A stretch of 64,000 bases of DNA from Robiginitomaculum_A sp036478535 (GTDB taxonomy: Bacteria > Pseudomonadota > Alphaproteobacteria > Caulobacterales > Maricaulaceae). The DNA is taken from positions 868,001-932,000 of the forward strand of contig OZ245059.1 of NCBI GenBank assembly GCA_965224735.1. The letters run 5' to 3'. This document shows, piece by piece, positions 16,367-24,861 of this stretch. The notes beneath the pieces were generated by a model. It did not search any database and was not told the origin of the DNA. It saw only the letters and a list, made by a program, of their open reading frames with translations. Positions within the stretch are counted from its first letter, which is position 1, and every line of letters begins with the position of its first letter. A program made the position numbers and the translations under genes.

Positions 16367-18046
16367 ATGAGCTATGAAGCAAAATCGGGCGCGCAGCTTT
16401 TAATTGATAGCCTGAAAAAACAAGGCGTTGAAATAATATTTGGCTATCCTGGTGGAGCGATTATGCCTGTTTATGACGTGCTGCCAGGCTCTGGTCTTAA
16501 ACATATTTTAGGCCGGCATGAGCAAGGCTGCGCGATGGCAGCGATTGGCTATGCGCGCGCGACGGGCAAGGTAGGAAGCTGTATAGTAACATCGGGGCCG
16601 GGGGCTACAAACCTCGTCACTGGCATTGCCGAAGCGTATTTGGATAGTGTTCCAGTTGTTTTTATAACGGGGCAAGTGCCATCTGATTTGATGGGAACGG
16701 ACGCGTTTCAAGAAGTAGATATTTTTGGTATTACCCTACCCGTGATTAAACATAGCTATATTGCACGTGACCCAGCAGATATTCCAGGCATGATCAAGGA
16801 AGCCTATTATATTGCAGGCGAAGGCCGGCCTGGCCCCGTGTTGATTGATCTGCCCAAAGACGTCGCCAATGCGGTGACGACAAAGCGCCATCGTTGGCGG
16901 CCATACCCGAAAGTAAAACCAGAAATGGGCAGTTTGGATCACATAAAAATTTGTGAAGATATGATTCGAGCGGCTAAAAAACCACTCTTTTATATTGGCG
17001 GGGGCATTGCGCAAGGGGACGGAGTTGAGGAGCTTCGCACCCTTGTCGAGCGCACGGAAATTCCAGTGGTCTCGACCCTTAAGGGACTAGGCGCCATGCA
17101 ATCCGACCATCCGCATTTTCTTGGCATGCTTGGGATGCACGGGCTGAAGGCTGCTAATTATGCGGTGCAGGAAGCTGACCTTTTAATCGTAGCGGGCGCG
17201 CGTTTTGATGACAGAGCCACGGGCGCACTCGAAACTTTTGCGCCCAATGCTAAAATTATTCATATGGACATTGACATAGCCGAGATTAACAAGCTTAGGA
17301 AAGCGGACATTTGGCTTGAAGGTTCACTTAAGAAAAACCTCACTGCTCTTAATCCAGGGAAATCTGATGCGGATGAATGGCGGAAATTATGCTATGATCG
17401 CCGCGCAGAATACGCTTGGGATTACGAAACTGCGCAAACCAATATCAAAGGCGGCGGGGTTTACGCGCCCAAGCTTCTCCATGACCTCACGCGCCGTGCA
17501 CCAGAAAATGCGATTATCACTTGTGATGTAGGGCAGCACCAAATGTGGACGGCTCAGCATTGCTATTTTGATGACCCCAAAGATCATATCACATCAGGCG
17601 GGCTGGGCACGATGGGGTTTGGTATACCTGCTGGCCTTGGCGCACAGCTTGGGTGTCCAGAGCGTACCGTGATTACCGTGTCTGGCGATGGCTCTATTAT
17701 GATGAATATTCAAGAGTTAGCGACTTTAAACCGTTATCAAATTCCTTTGAAAATTGTTCTCCTTGATAACGGTGTTTTGGGCATGGTGCGCCAATGGCAA
17801 GAAGTATTTTTTGATGAAAATTATTCCGAGATTGATCTTTATGATAACCCGGATTTCGCCAAGCTGGCTCGCGCCTTTCAAATTGATGCTTTCACCGTAA
17901 CTAAACAAAGCCAGGTCGATGCCGGTATAAACAAACTCCTAGCCGCCAAGGGCCCAATCCTAATGCACGTTAAAATCAGCGCGTCCGAAAACGTCTGGCC
18001 GCTCGTGCCGCCAGGGCGCAGCAATGCAGATATGATGGAGCGCTAG
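16367..18046 (+). CDS. ilvB: Acetolactate synthase, large (catalytic) subunit
   Basis: ThDP- and FAD-dependent condensation of pyruvate with pyruvate or 2-oxobutyrate, the first common step. The N-terminal GYPGGAIMPVYDVL and the catalytic Glu in GRHEQGCAMAA are present. The C-terminal ThDP motif starts at SGDGSIMMNIQELATL and includes VLLDNGVLGMVRQWQ. I start at 16367 (MSYEAKSG), where GAGGGA lies about 10 bases upstream; an in-frame ATG at 16346 has a poorer site. A 107-base spacer follows ilvC. The partner is the short ACT protein at 18159. Confidence 0.96.
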   Translation: MSYEAKSGAQLLIDSLKKQGVEIIFGYPGGAIMPVYDVLPGSGLKHILGRHEQGCAMAAIGYARATGKVGSCIVTSGPGATNLVTGIAEAYLDSVPVVFITGQVPSDLMGTDAFQEVDIFGITLPVIKHSYIARDPADIPGMIKEAYYIAGEGRPGPVLIDLPKDVANAVTTKRHRWRPYPKVKPEMGSLDHIKICEDMIRAAKKPLFYIGGGIAQGDGVEELRTLVERTEIPVVSTLKGLGAMQSDHPHFLGMLGMHGLKAANYAVQEADLLIVAGARFDDRATGALETFAPNAKIIHMDIDIAEINKLRKADIWLEGSLKKNLTALNPGKSDADEWRKLCYDRRAEYAWDYETAQTNIKGGGVYAPKLLHDLTRRAPENAIITCDVGQHQMWTAQHCYFDDPKDHITSGGLGTMGFGIPAGLGAQLGCPERTVITVSGDGSIMMNIQELATLNRYQIPLKIVLLDNGVLGMVRQWQEVFFDENYSEIDLYDNPDFAKLARAFQIDAFTVTKQSQVDAGINKLLAAKGPILMHVKISASENVWPLVPPGRSNADMMER

Positions 18047-18158
18047 GATGAGCCAGCGATTAACACATTCGCTTAACGCAAGTAAGGCTTTGTGCTGGTT
18101 CTTCTTTATGGGCAGACCAGTCATCAGAAAATTTTAAATGAACTTATAAGGCAGTAAT

Positions 18159-18464
18159 ATGGCTAATCTACAAGCAGATAAAACCTTTGAGCGCTCGGGT
18201 GTATCGGGCAAATTAAAAATTGTGTTGCATGATGTTTCGGGGACGCTCCTTAGAACCCTTAGTACCATTGAACGGCGCGGATATGATTATCGCGATGTGC
18301 ATTGCACCCAAAGGGTGGATGGTGATTTTGATTTGCTCGTTGCCATTGAAGATCTTGGTGGCCCGCGTAATCTAGATACGCTTTGCAAACAATTGGAGCG
18401 GCTTTATAATGTGGTTTCGGCCGAGAAAGTTGGCCGCCGCAAACACGCCGAGTGGGCATCATGA
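18159..18464 (+). CDS. ilvH: Acetolactate synthase small subunit (short, single-ACT type)
   Basis: A 101-residue protein with a single ACT domain (KLKIVLHDVSGTLLRTLSTIERRGYDYRDVHCTQ at about 20-53). It should be the regulatory subunit of the acetolactate synthase encoded upstream. Alphaproteobacterial IlvH is usually about 160-170 residues with a second C-terminal domain; here that domain is missing, and the length resembles IlvM/IlvN of enterics. Feedback by valine may therefore differ. The symbol ilvH, rather than ilvN or ilvM, is chosen from position. It lies 112 bases after ilvB and ends 46 bases before leuA. Confidence 0.8.
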   Translation: MANLQADKTFERSGVSGKLKIVLHDVSGTLLRTLSTIERRGYDYRDVHCTQRVDGDFDLLVAIEDLGGPRNLDTLCKQLERLYNVVSAEKVGRRKHAEWAS

Positions 18465-18510
18465 TTATATCGCTTAGTACACTATCCTATGATCAATGGA
18501 GTATAAGGTA

Positions 18511-20073
18511 ATGGATACATATATTAAAATTTTGGATACCACATTGCGCGATGGAGAGCAGGCACCTGGGTTTTCTATGGACGGGCGCGGCAAGCTTCGT
18601 ATGGCGCGGGCGCTCTCAGAGCTTGGCGTTGACATTATTGAAGCGGGCTTTGCTATTGCCTCTCCTGGGGATTTTGACGCGGTGCAGACTATTGCGCGGG
18701 AAATTACGGACACACGTATTTGCTCGCTTGCGCGCTGTAATAGCGGCGATATTCACGCGGCGGGCAAAGCCATTGCCCCTGCTAAGAAATCACGCATTCA
18801 TGTGTTCATTGCGACTTCGCCTTTGCACCGAGAATTTAAATTAAAAATGACAAAAGAGCAGGTAATCGAGCGCGCCATTGGCGGCATCACCCAAGCTTTC
18901 GAATACACGGATGATGTTGAGTTTTCTTGTGAGGACGCCATTCGCACCGAACGCGATTATCTTAAAACCGTGGTCGAAGCCGCCATTGACGCGGGCGCGA
19001 GTACCATCAATATCCCCGACACGGTAGGGTATACCACACCCGAGGAAATAACCGATTTGTTTTCGTTTCTAACCACGGAAATAAGCGGGGCGGACACAGT
19101 TATTTTCTCCGCTCATTGCCATGATGATTTGGGCCTTGCTACCGCTAATTCTCTGGCGGCCGTGCGCGGCGGGGCGCGGCAAATTGAGTGCGCGCTCAAT
19201 GGCATAGGCGAGCGGGCAGGAAATTGCGCGCTGGAAGAAGTGGCAATGGCGCTTAGAACCCGTTCTGATTTTTTTGAGTTTGATACAAAAATAAATTCTG
19301 AGAAAATTTACATGGCGTCAAAAATGCTCACCTCTATTACGGGTAATCCCGTAGCGCGCAATAAGGCGATTGTTGGTAAAAATGCTTTCGCCCATGAGAG
19401 CGGCATTCACCAACACGGGGTTTTGGCCAACCGTGAAACCTACGAAATTATGAAACCAGAAGACGTTGGCATAGAGCAAGATAATCTTGTGCTGGGCAAA
19501 CATTCAGGCCGCGCGGCTCTTAAAAACCGAGCCGAGAAACTAGGCTTTACCCTGTCTGACAATCAGCTGCAATCTGTGTTTGTCGATTTTAAATCCTTGG
19601 CGGATAAAAAGCGCGAAGTGTTCGACGCGGATATTGAAGCCCTTATTTTGGGCGAAGAGGTGGGCGCAAGCGGGCCTTGGGAAATTAAAAGCCTTTATGT
19701 TAGCGCAGGTTCGGATGGGGGTAAAAACCCAGAAGCAAGTATCATATTAACCCACGAAGATGGGCGCACACTGAGCGACGCAAAAAAAGCGGGCGGGCCA
19801 GTGAATGCGGTACTGCTTGCCATCAATTTTTTGACAGGGCATGATTTGCACCTTGATAGTTTCTCTGCCCGCTCTGTTACCGATGGCGAAGACGCGATGG
19901 CGGAGGCGGATATTCGTGTCTCTACCAAACACGCGAGCTATCACGGGCGCGGCACTTCAACGGATACAATTTTGGCAACTGCGCGCGCCTATCTTGACGT
20001 CATTAACCACATAGAGCGGCAGCGCAAACGCGTTGGCACCAAAACCGCGCAATCCATAGCGGCGCAGCACTGA
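18511..20073 (+). CDS. leuA: 2-isopropylmalate synthase
   Basis: First committed step of leucine synthesis: condensation of acetyl-CoA with 2-oxoisovalerate. The N-terminal TIM barrel begins with LDTTLRDGEQAPGFSM, and HCHDDLGLATANS holds metal-binding His residues. NGIGERAGNCALEEVAMAL and HESGIHQHG follow. The C-terminal regulatory domain for leucine feedback is present (520 residues in all). I prefer the ATG at 18511 with GGAG 9 bases upstream. The TGA stop is part of a 13-bp tandem duplication that separates leuA from leuC. Confidence 0.96.
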   Translation: MDTYIKILDTTLRDGEQAPGFSMDGRGKLRMARALSELGVDIIEAGFAIASPGDFDAVQTIAREITDTRICSLARCNSGDIHAAGKAIAPAKKSRIHVFIATSPLHREFKLKMTKEQVIERAIGGITQAFEYTDDVEFSCEDAIRTERDYLKTVVEAAIDAGASTINIPDTVGYTTPEEITDLFSFLTTEISGADTVIFSAHCHDDLGLATANSLAAVRGGARQIECALNGIGERAGNCALEEVAMALRTRSDFFEFDTKINSEKIYMASKMLTSITGNPVARNKAIVGKNAFAHESGIHQHGVLANRETYEIMKPEDVGIEQDNLVLGKHSGRAALKNRAEKLGFTLSDNQLQSVFVDFKSLADKKREVFDADIEALILGEEVGASGPWEIKSLYVSAGSDGGKNPEASIILTHEDGRTLSDAKKAGGPVNAVLLAINFLTGHDLHLDSFSARSVTDGEDAMAEADIRVSTKHASYHGRGTSTDTILATARAYLDVINHIERQRKRVGTKTAQSIAAQH

Positions 20074-20096
20074 TGAGTAAACATGATGAGTAAACA
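20071..20096. repeat. 13-bp tandem duplication at the leuA/leuC junction
   Basis: TGATGAGTAAACA occurs twice in a row (20071-20083, 20084-20096). Removing one copy restores a classic TGATG overlap of the leuA stop and leuC start. The duplication therefore appears to have split a coupled junction while leaving both genes intact. Confidence 0.9.
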
Positions 20097-21555
20097 CTCC
20101 TTATTCGATAAAGTCTGGGCCCGACATATTGTTACTGCGGAAACACCTAGCAGGCCTGCTAGTCTTTACATAGATTTGCACCTTATCCACGAGGTAACTA
20201 GCCCGCAAGCGTTCGATGTTTTGGCTGCGCGCGGGCTGAGTGTACGCAGGCCAGAGCGAACTTTGGCAACCATAGATCATTCCACCCCGACTTTGATAAG
20301 CGAAGATGGAAGCCGTCCTTTCATCACGGAGCAAGCCGAAATTCAAGTCAATACCTTGCTCGCCAACACGAAAAAACACGGCATTATAACCCATGGTTGG
20401 GATAGTCCAAATCGGGGTATCGTTCATGTTATGGGGCCAGAGCTTGGCGCGACCCACCCTGGCATGACCATAGTGTGCGGCGATAGCCATACGGCGACCC
20501 ACGGAGCCTTTGGCGCGCTCGCATTTGGGATAGGGACAACTCAGGTTGGGCATGTTCTCGCGAGCCAATGTATTTTGATGCGCAAGCCTAAGTCCATGCT
20601 CATTCATATTAATGGGAATTTGCCAAAAGGTGTCTCTGCCAAAGATGTAATTTTGTATATTATTTCCAAAATTGGCGTTGGTGGCGGCACAGGCCATGTG
20701 CTTGAGTATAGAGGGGCGTGCTTTGAGAAAATGAGCATGTCCGAGCGCATGACCGTGTGCAATATGTCTATAGAAGCGGGCGCGCGCGCTGGTATGATAG
20801 CGCCAGATGAGACCACAATAGAGTATTTGCGCGGCCGTGCCTATGCGCCCAAAAATTTTGAAAAAGCCGCCAAAGATTGGCTCTCGCTCGTCTCCGATAA
20901 TGGCTGTAGCTATGACAAAGAGGTGTATTTGAAAGCCTCTGACATTGGGCCGATGGTGACTTATGGTACCCACCCTGGCATGGCCATGCCAATAGATGGG
21001 GACATACCAAATGCGGACAAAGACGCGCTTGCCTATATGCAATTCACGGCGGGTGACAAAATAACCACGGCCAAAGTCGATACCGTGTTTATCGGGTCGT
21101 GCACCAATTCGCGCCTTGAAGATATGCGCGGGGTGGCAGATATTTTGCGCGGCAAGCAGGTTTCACAATCCGTGAAAACCATAATTGTTCCAGGATCCGA
21201 GCTGGTGAAAAAACAAGCAGAAGCCGAAGGTCTGCACGAAATTTTTATCGCCGCAGGAGCGCAGTGGCGCGAGCCGGGCTGTTCTATGTGCATCGCCATG
21301 AACGGAGACAAAGGCAGCCCAGGCGAGCTTATTGTTTCCACATCAAACCGTAATTTTGCCGGTCGTCAAGGCCCGGGCGTGCGCACGGTTTTAGCATCGC
21401 CTGAGACGGCAGCAGCCAGTGCGCTCGCGGGGTATGTCACTGATCCGCGTAGCCTTGGGATCCGCGTAGCCTTGAAATCCGTAGCCTTGAAATCCGTAGC
21501 CTTGAAATCCGTAGCCTTGGGATCCGTAACCTTGGGAGGTTCGCATGAGCTCTGA
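20086..21555 (+). CDS. leuC: 3-isopropylmalate dehydratase, large subunit
   Basis: With LeuD it isomerises 2- to 3-isopropylmalate using a 4Fe-4S cluster. Cluster Cys residues sit in FIGSCTNSRLEDMRG and GCSMCIAMNGD; substrate-binding DHSTPT and GDSHTATHGAFGALAFGIG are intact. The normal C-terminus would end near GYVTDPR, but it continues for about 32 residues encoded by six tandem units (repeated ALKSV). This tail runs 11 bases into leuD. I place the start at 20086 (MSKHSLFDKVW), the ATG belonging to the original junction; 20083 adds one Met. Confidence 0.95.
   Translation: MSKHSLFDKVWARHIVTAETPSRPASLYIDLHLIHEVTSPQAFDVLAARGLSVRRPERTLATIDHSTPTLISEDGSRPFITEQAEIQVNTLLANTKKHGIITHGWDSPNRGIVHVMGPELGATHPGMTIVCGDSHTATHGAFGALAFGIGTTQVGHVLASQCILMRKPKSMLIHINGNLPKGVSAKDVILYIISKIGVGGGTGHVLEYRGACFEKMSMSERMTVCNMSIEAGARAGMIAPDETTIEYLRGRAYAPKNFEKAAKDWLSLVSDNGCSYDKEVYLKASDIGPMVTYGTHPGMAMPIDGDIPNADKDALAYMQFTAGDKITTAKVDTVFIGSCTNSRLEDMRGVADILRGKQVSQSVKTIIVPGSELVKKQAEAEGLHEIFIAAGAQWREPGCSMCIAMNGDKGSPGELIVSTSNRNFAGRQGPGVRTVLASPETAAASALAGYVTDPRSLGIRVALKSVALKSVALKSVALGSVTLGGSHEL
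21444..21538. repeat. 15/17-bp tandem repeat extending the LeuC C-terminus
   Basis: There are six units of ATCCG(CG)TAGCCTTGRR. The first two carry an extra CG (17 bp), the other four are 15 bp. They are read as DPRSLG, then IRVALK, SVALK, SVALK and so on. Base changes between copies are limited to the final AA/GG pair and one A. Confidence 0.92.
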
Positions 21556-22123
21556 TCCATTTACTTTGCTGCGATCTAATACATTGGTTCTTAGCGCTGA
21601 AAATATCGACACGGACCAAATAATCCCGGCGCGTTTTCTCACGACAACCAGCCGCGAGGGTCTGGGCAAGCATGTCTTTAACGATTGGCGTTACCGCGAT
21701 GATGGCAGTGAAACTAACCATGTACTCAATACGGACAAAGCCAAAGCCAGCCAAATTTTAGTGGCTGGCCGCAATTTTGGCTGCGGATCCTCGCGCGAGC
21801 ATGCGCCGTGGGCTTTGAGTGATTACGGTATTCGCGCGGTTATCAGTTCTGAAATAGCCGATATTTTTCATGCCAATGCTTTGAAAAATGGCGTGCTAGC
21901 GATTGTTATAGAACAAGGCGCTCATGAATGGCTGCTCGCCAACCCGTTTGAAGAAGTCACTGTTGATTTGAAATATTGTGAGGTGCGTTTGCCTAGAAAT
22001 GGAGGCACTTATTCATTTAATATTGATCCTTTCTCCCGCCATTGCCTTTTAAACGGGCAAGATGAACTTGATTATCTCAACGCCCAAGATAAAGCCATTT
22101 CCAGCTATGAGGCAAACCTATGA
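21545..22123 (+). CDS. leuD: 3-isopropylmalate dehydratase, small subunit
   Basis: Swivelling-domain partner of LeuC, 192 residues. NIDTDQIIPARFL (about 19-31) and GRNFGCGSSREHAPWAL (about 75-91) are the diagnostic substrate-binding segments. GGAGG lies 6 bases before the ATG, at the edge of the leuC tandem repeat. It overlaps leuC by 11 bases and leuB by 4 (ATGA). Confidence 0.96.
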   Translation: MSSDPFTLLRSNTLVLSAENIDTDQIIPARFLTTTSREGLGKHVFNDWRYRDDGSETNHVLNTDKAKASQILVAGRNFGCGSSREHAPWALSDYGIRAVISSEIADIFHANALKNGVLAIVIEQGAHEWLLANPFEEVTVDLKYCEVRLPRNGGTYSFNIDPFSRHCLLNGQDELDYLNAQDKAISSYEANL

Positions 22124-23172
22124 ACATAAATTTCACCTATTTGCCGGGCGATGGTATTGGCCCAGAGGTTGGCCACGCCGCGCTTAAAGTTTTAAATGCT
22201 GCCGCGATAAAATTTGATCATACACTGAATATAGAAGAATGCTTGATCGGCGGCGCGGCTATTGACACAGCGGGGCAGCCTTTGCCCAGCAAGACCATGG
22301 AGAGCGCGAAACGCACGCAGGCGATATTACTGGGCGCGGTGGGCGGGCCTAAATGGGATCATCTGAAAGGCGCAGATCGGCCAGAGTTAGGCGGGCTTTT
22401 GCCGCTTCGCAAAGATTTGCAGCTTTACGCCAATGTGCGCCCTTGCAAGCCTATGGATGCTTTGGCGGATAAATCGCCGCTCAAAAAACATATTTTGCGC
22501 AGCGTGGATTTTGTTGTTATGCGCGAGCTGACAGGCGGGATTTACTTTGGTGATAAAGGCCGTGACAATTTGGGCGCTTATGATGTGTGCCGCTATAGCG
22601 AAGAGGAAGTGCGCCGTATTGCTGTGCGTGCATTTGAGCTTGCTAGAACCCGGCGCAAAAAAGTTACGAGCGTTGATAAATCGAATGTTTTGGAGACCTC
22701 TAGGCTTTGGCGCGAGGTTGTGGTGGAAGTGGCCAAAGATTACCCAGAAATAGAACTTGAGCACACTTTGGTTGACGCCATGGCTATGCATATGCTCACG
22801 CGTCCGCGTGATTTTGACGTGATTTTGACCGGGAATATGTTTGGTGATATTTTAACCGATGAAGCAAGTATGCTGTGTGGATCGATGGGAGTTATCCCCT
22901 CTGCCAGTTTGGGCGATGGTACACTTGGCCTGTATGAACCTATTCATGGTAGCGCGCCTGATATTGCCGGGCAGGGCAAAGCCAATCCCATGGCCATGAT
23001 TTTGTCAGCCGCGTGGATGCTACGCAGTTCTTTCGGGCTAGGCGCGGAAGCTTTGGCGATAGAACAATCTACCCAAGCGGGTCTGGACGCAGGGCAGGTA
23101 ACGGGTGATCTTGGCGGTAAGCTAACAACCCAACAAGTGGGTGATTGGATAGCCGATAATGTCCTTAGCTAA
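22120..23172 (+). CDS. leuB: 3-isopropylmalate dehydrogenase
   Basis: NAD+-dependent oxidative decarboxylation of 3-isopropylmalate. The protein begins with YLPGDGIGPEVG. It contains VRPCK, RELTGGIYFG and the Mg2+/substrate motif TGNMFGDILTDEASMLCGSMGVIPSASLG, then the NAD site EPIHGSAPDIAGQGKANP. At 350 residues it is of usual length. It overlaps leuD by 4 bases and ilvA by 14 bases, so the last genes are probably translationally coupled. Confidence 0.97.
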   Translation: MNINFTYLPGDGIGPEVGHAALKVLNAAAIKFDHTLNIEECLIGGAAIDTAGQPLPSKTMESAKRTQAILLGAVGGPKWDHLKGADRPELGGLLPLRKDLQLYANVRPCKPMDALADKSPLKKHILRSVDFVVMRELTGGIYFGDKGRDNLGAYDVCRYSEEEVRRIAVRAFELARTRRKKVTSVDKSNVLETSRLWREVVVEVAKDYPEIELEHTLVDAMAMHMLTRPRDFDVILTGNMFGDILTDEASMLCGSMGVIPSASLGDGTLGLYEPIHGSAPDIAGQGKANPMAMILSAAWMLRSSFGLGAEALAIEQSTQAGLDAGQVTGDLGGKLTTQQVGDWIADNVLS

Positions 23173-24676
23173 CCTGAAATCCATAGCGGCGCTTATTGAT
23201 GCGGCTAATGTTTACCCACTTGCCAAGATTACGGGTTTGCAAAATTTCGCCAGCAAAAATGCGAGCGCTCTTTGGGTAAAACGCGAAGACCAGCAAGATG
23301 TTTTTTCCTTTAAAATTCGCGGCGCAGCCAACCGCATGTCTAAATTAAGCGCGAAAGAACGCGCCCTTGGCGTCGTTGCGGCGAGCGCAGGAAATCATGC
23401 CCAAGGCATAGCCGTATCGGCCAAACATTTTGGCGTAAAGGCCACAATCTTTATGCCCATTACAACGCCTGAAATTAAAACCAAAGCCGTGCGCGAAATG
23501 GGAGCGGATATTGAGCTTATTGGCGATAGTTATGACGAAGCCTATGAAGTTGCGCTTGAATTTTCCAAATCCACGGGCGCAGTTTTTATTCATGCATTTG
23601 ACGAAGTTGACGTCATTGCTGGGCAGGGGACAATCGCCAAAGAAATTTTGTGGCAAGCCCCAAACCCGCTGGCCGCAATTTATATAGGAGTTGGCGGCGG
23701 CGGGCTTATCTCGGGCATTGGCGCTTATATGAAAACCTATAGTAAGGATACAAAAATTATTGCCGTAGAGCCTGAAGGCGCGGCCACTCTTAAAACTTCT
23801 TTGCTCGCAGGAAAACCAACGGCTTTAAACTGGGTTGATGGGTTCGCCGATGGGGTTGCGGTTAAATTAATTGGCGCACGCACTCTTGAAATTGCCAAAC
23901 AAATACAGCCTGAAATTATCCTTGTCAGTAATGACGAAATTTGCGCGGCGGTAAAACTTATCTTTGAGAAAACCCGCACCATGGTCGAGCCAGCAGGGGC
24001 TTTGGCGCTAGCGGGACAGATAAAACACGCACAATCAGGCGCGGCTCCAAAGGGCGATTGCGCCGTTATAATCTCTGGCGCTAATGTTAATTTTGATCGT
24101 ATCGGCCATATGGTTGAGCGGGCAGAGCTGGGTGCAGGCGGCGAAATTTTATTTGCCGCATGTTTACCTGAAAAGCCTGGCTCCTTTTTGAAATTTTGCC
24201 AATCTTTAGGCACTGTCGCAATTACCGAATTTAATTACCGTTTTGTCGATAGGGCGGCGGCGCATGTTTTGGTTGGCGCGAAGGTTAAATCCGAACAAGA
24301 CGGGAAATTGGTTATGGACTCTGTGCGCGCCCAAGATATGGCGGTAACGGATCTTAGCAATAACCGCCTCGCCAAGCAGCATTTGCGTCATATGGTTGGC
24401 GGGCGGGTTCGTGCTAATATCCCAGAGCGCATTTATAGTTTTACTTTCCCAGAACGCCCTGGCGCGCTTTTAGATTTCCTCATCACGCTCGATGGGCGCT
24501 GGAATATATCCTTGTTTCATTACCGCAATCACGGGGCCAGCACGGGCCAAGTCCTATGCGGTTTTCAAATCCCTAATGATGACGGAAATTTGCTAGAAGA
24601 GAGCCTCCGAAATACTGGTTTTGATATGCAAGACGAGACGGATAATCCTGCGTATGAATATTTCTTGCGCGGTTAG
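23159..24676 (+). CDS. ilvA: Biosynthetic threonine ammonia-lyase
   Basis: PLP-dependent deamination of threonine to 2-oxobutyrate, the entry step for isoleucine. The Schiff-base Lys lies in VFSFKIRGAANRM (about 49-61), and the phosphate-binding glycine loop is GVGGGGLISGIG. Two ACT-like regulatory segments follow (EKPGSFLKFCQSLG and ERPGALLDFLITLDG), so it is the Ile-inhibited biosynthetic form (505 residues). Its place at the end of the operon puts all Ile-specific and shared steps except transamination (ilvE) under one leader. Confidence 0.96.
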   Translation: MSLANLKSIAALIDAANVYPLAKITGLQNFASKNASALWVKREDQQDVFSFKIRGAANRMSKLSAKERALGVVAASAGNHAQGIAVSAKHFGVKATIFMPITTPEIKTKAVREMGADIELIGDSYDEAYEVALEFSKSTGAVFIHAFDEVDVIAGQGTIAKEILWQAPNPLAAIYIGVGGGGLISGIGAYMKTYSKDTKIIAVEPEGAATLKTSLLAGKPTALNWVDGFADGVAVKLIGARTLEIAKQIQPEIILVSNDEICAAVKLIFEKTRTMVEPAGALALAGQIKHAQSGAAPKGDCAVIISGANVNFDRIGHMVERAELGAGGEILFAACLPEKPGSFLKFCQSLGTVAITEFNYRFVDRAAAHVLVGAKVKSEQDGKLVMDSVRAQDMAVTDLSNNRLAKQHLRHMVGGRVRANIPERIYSFTFPERPGALLDFLITLDGRWNISLFHYRNHGASTGQVLCGFQIPNDDGNLLEESLRNTGFDMQDETDNPAYEYFLRG

Positions 24677-24861
24677 GGCAGGGGAAAATGGTGGATCATT
24701 TTATTATCACACTAACTTTGGACGCGGGGATTGTTTCGCATTCCTTGGAATAGAACAAACAATATTACACCTTAAATTTTAGTAAGAAACAACCGCCCCT
24801 CTTTAAACATACCAGTATTGCGCTTATATAGTTTTGTACACAGAGTTTTATGGAGTCAAAA

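Noticed and set aside
20101..21042. 313-codon minus-strand ORF opposite leuC
   Set aside because: It lies fully inside leuC, which is certain; its composition (His/Arg/Ile-rich) is typical of an antisense shadow.
21366..21754. Minus-strand ORFs opposite leuC/leuD with repeated KATDF or SRLRI
   Set aside because: They are shadows of the LeuC tandem repeat on the opposite strand of clear coding genes.
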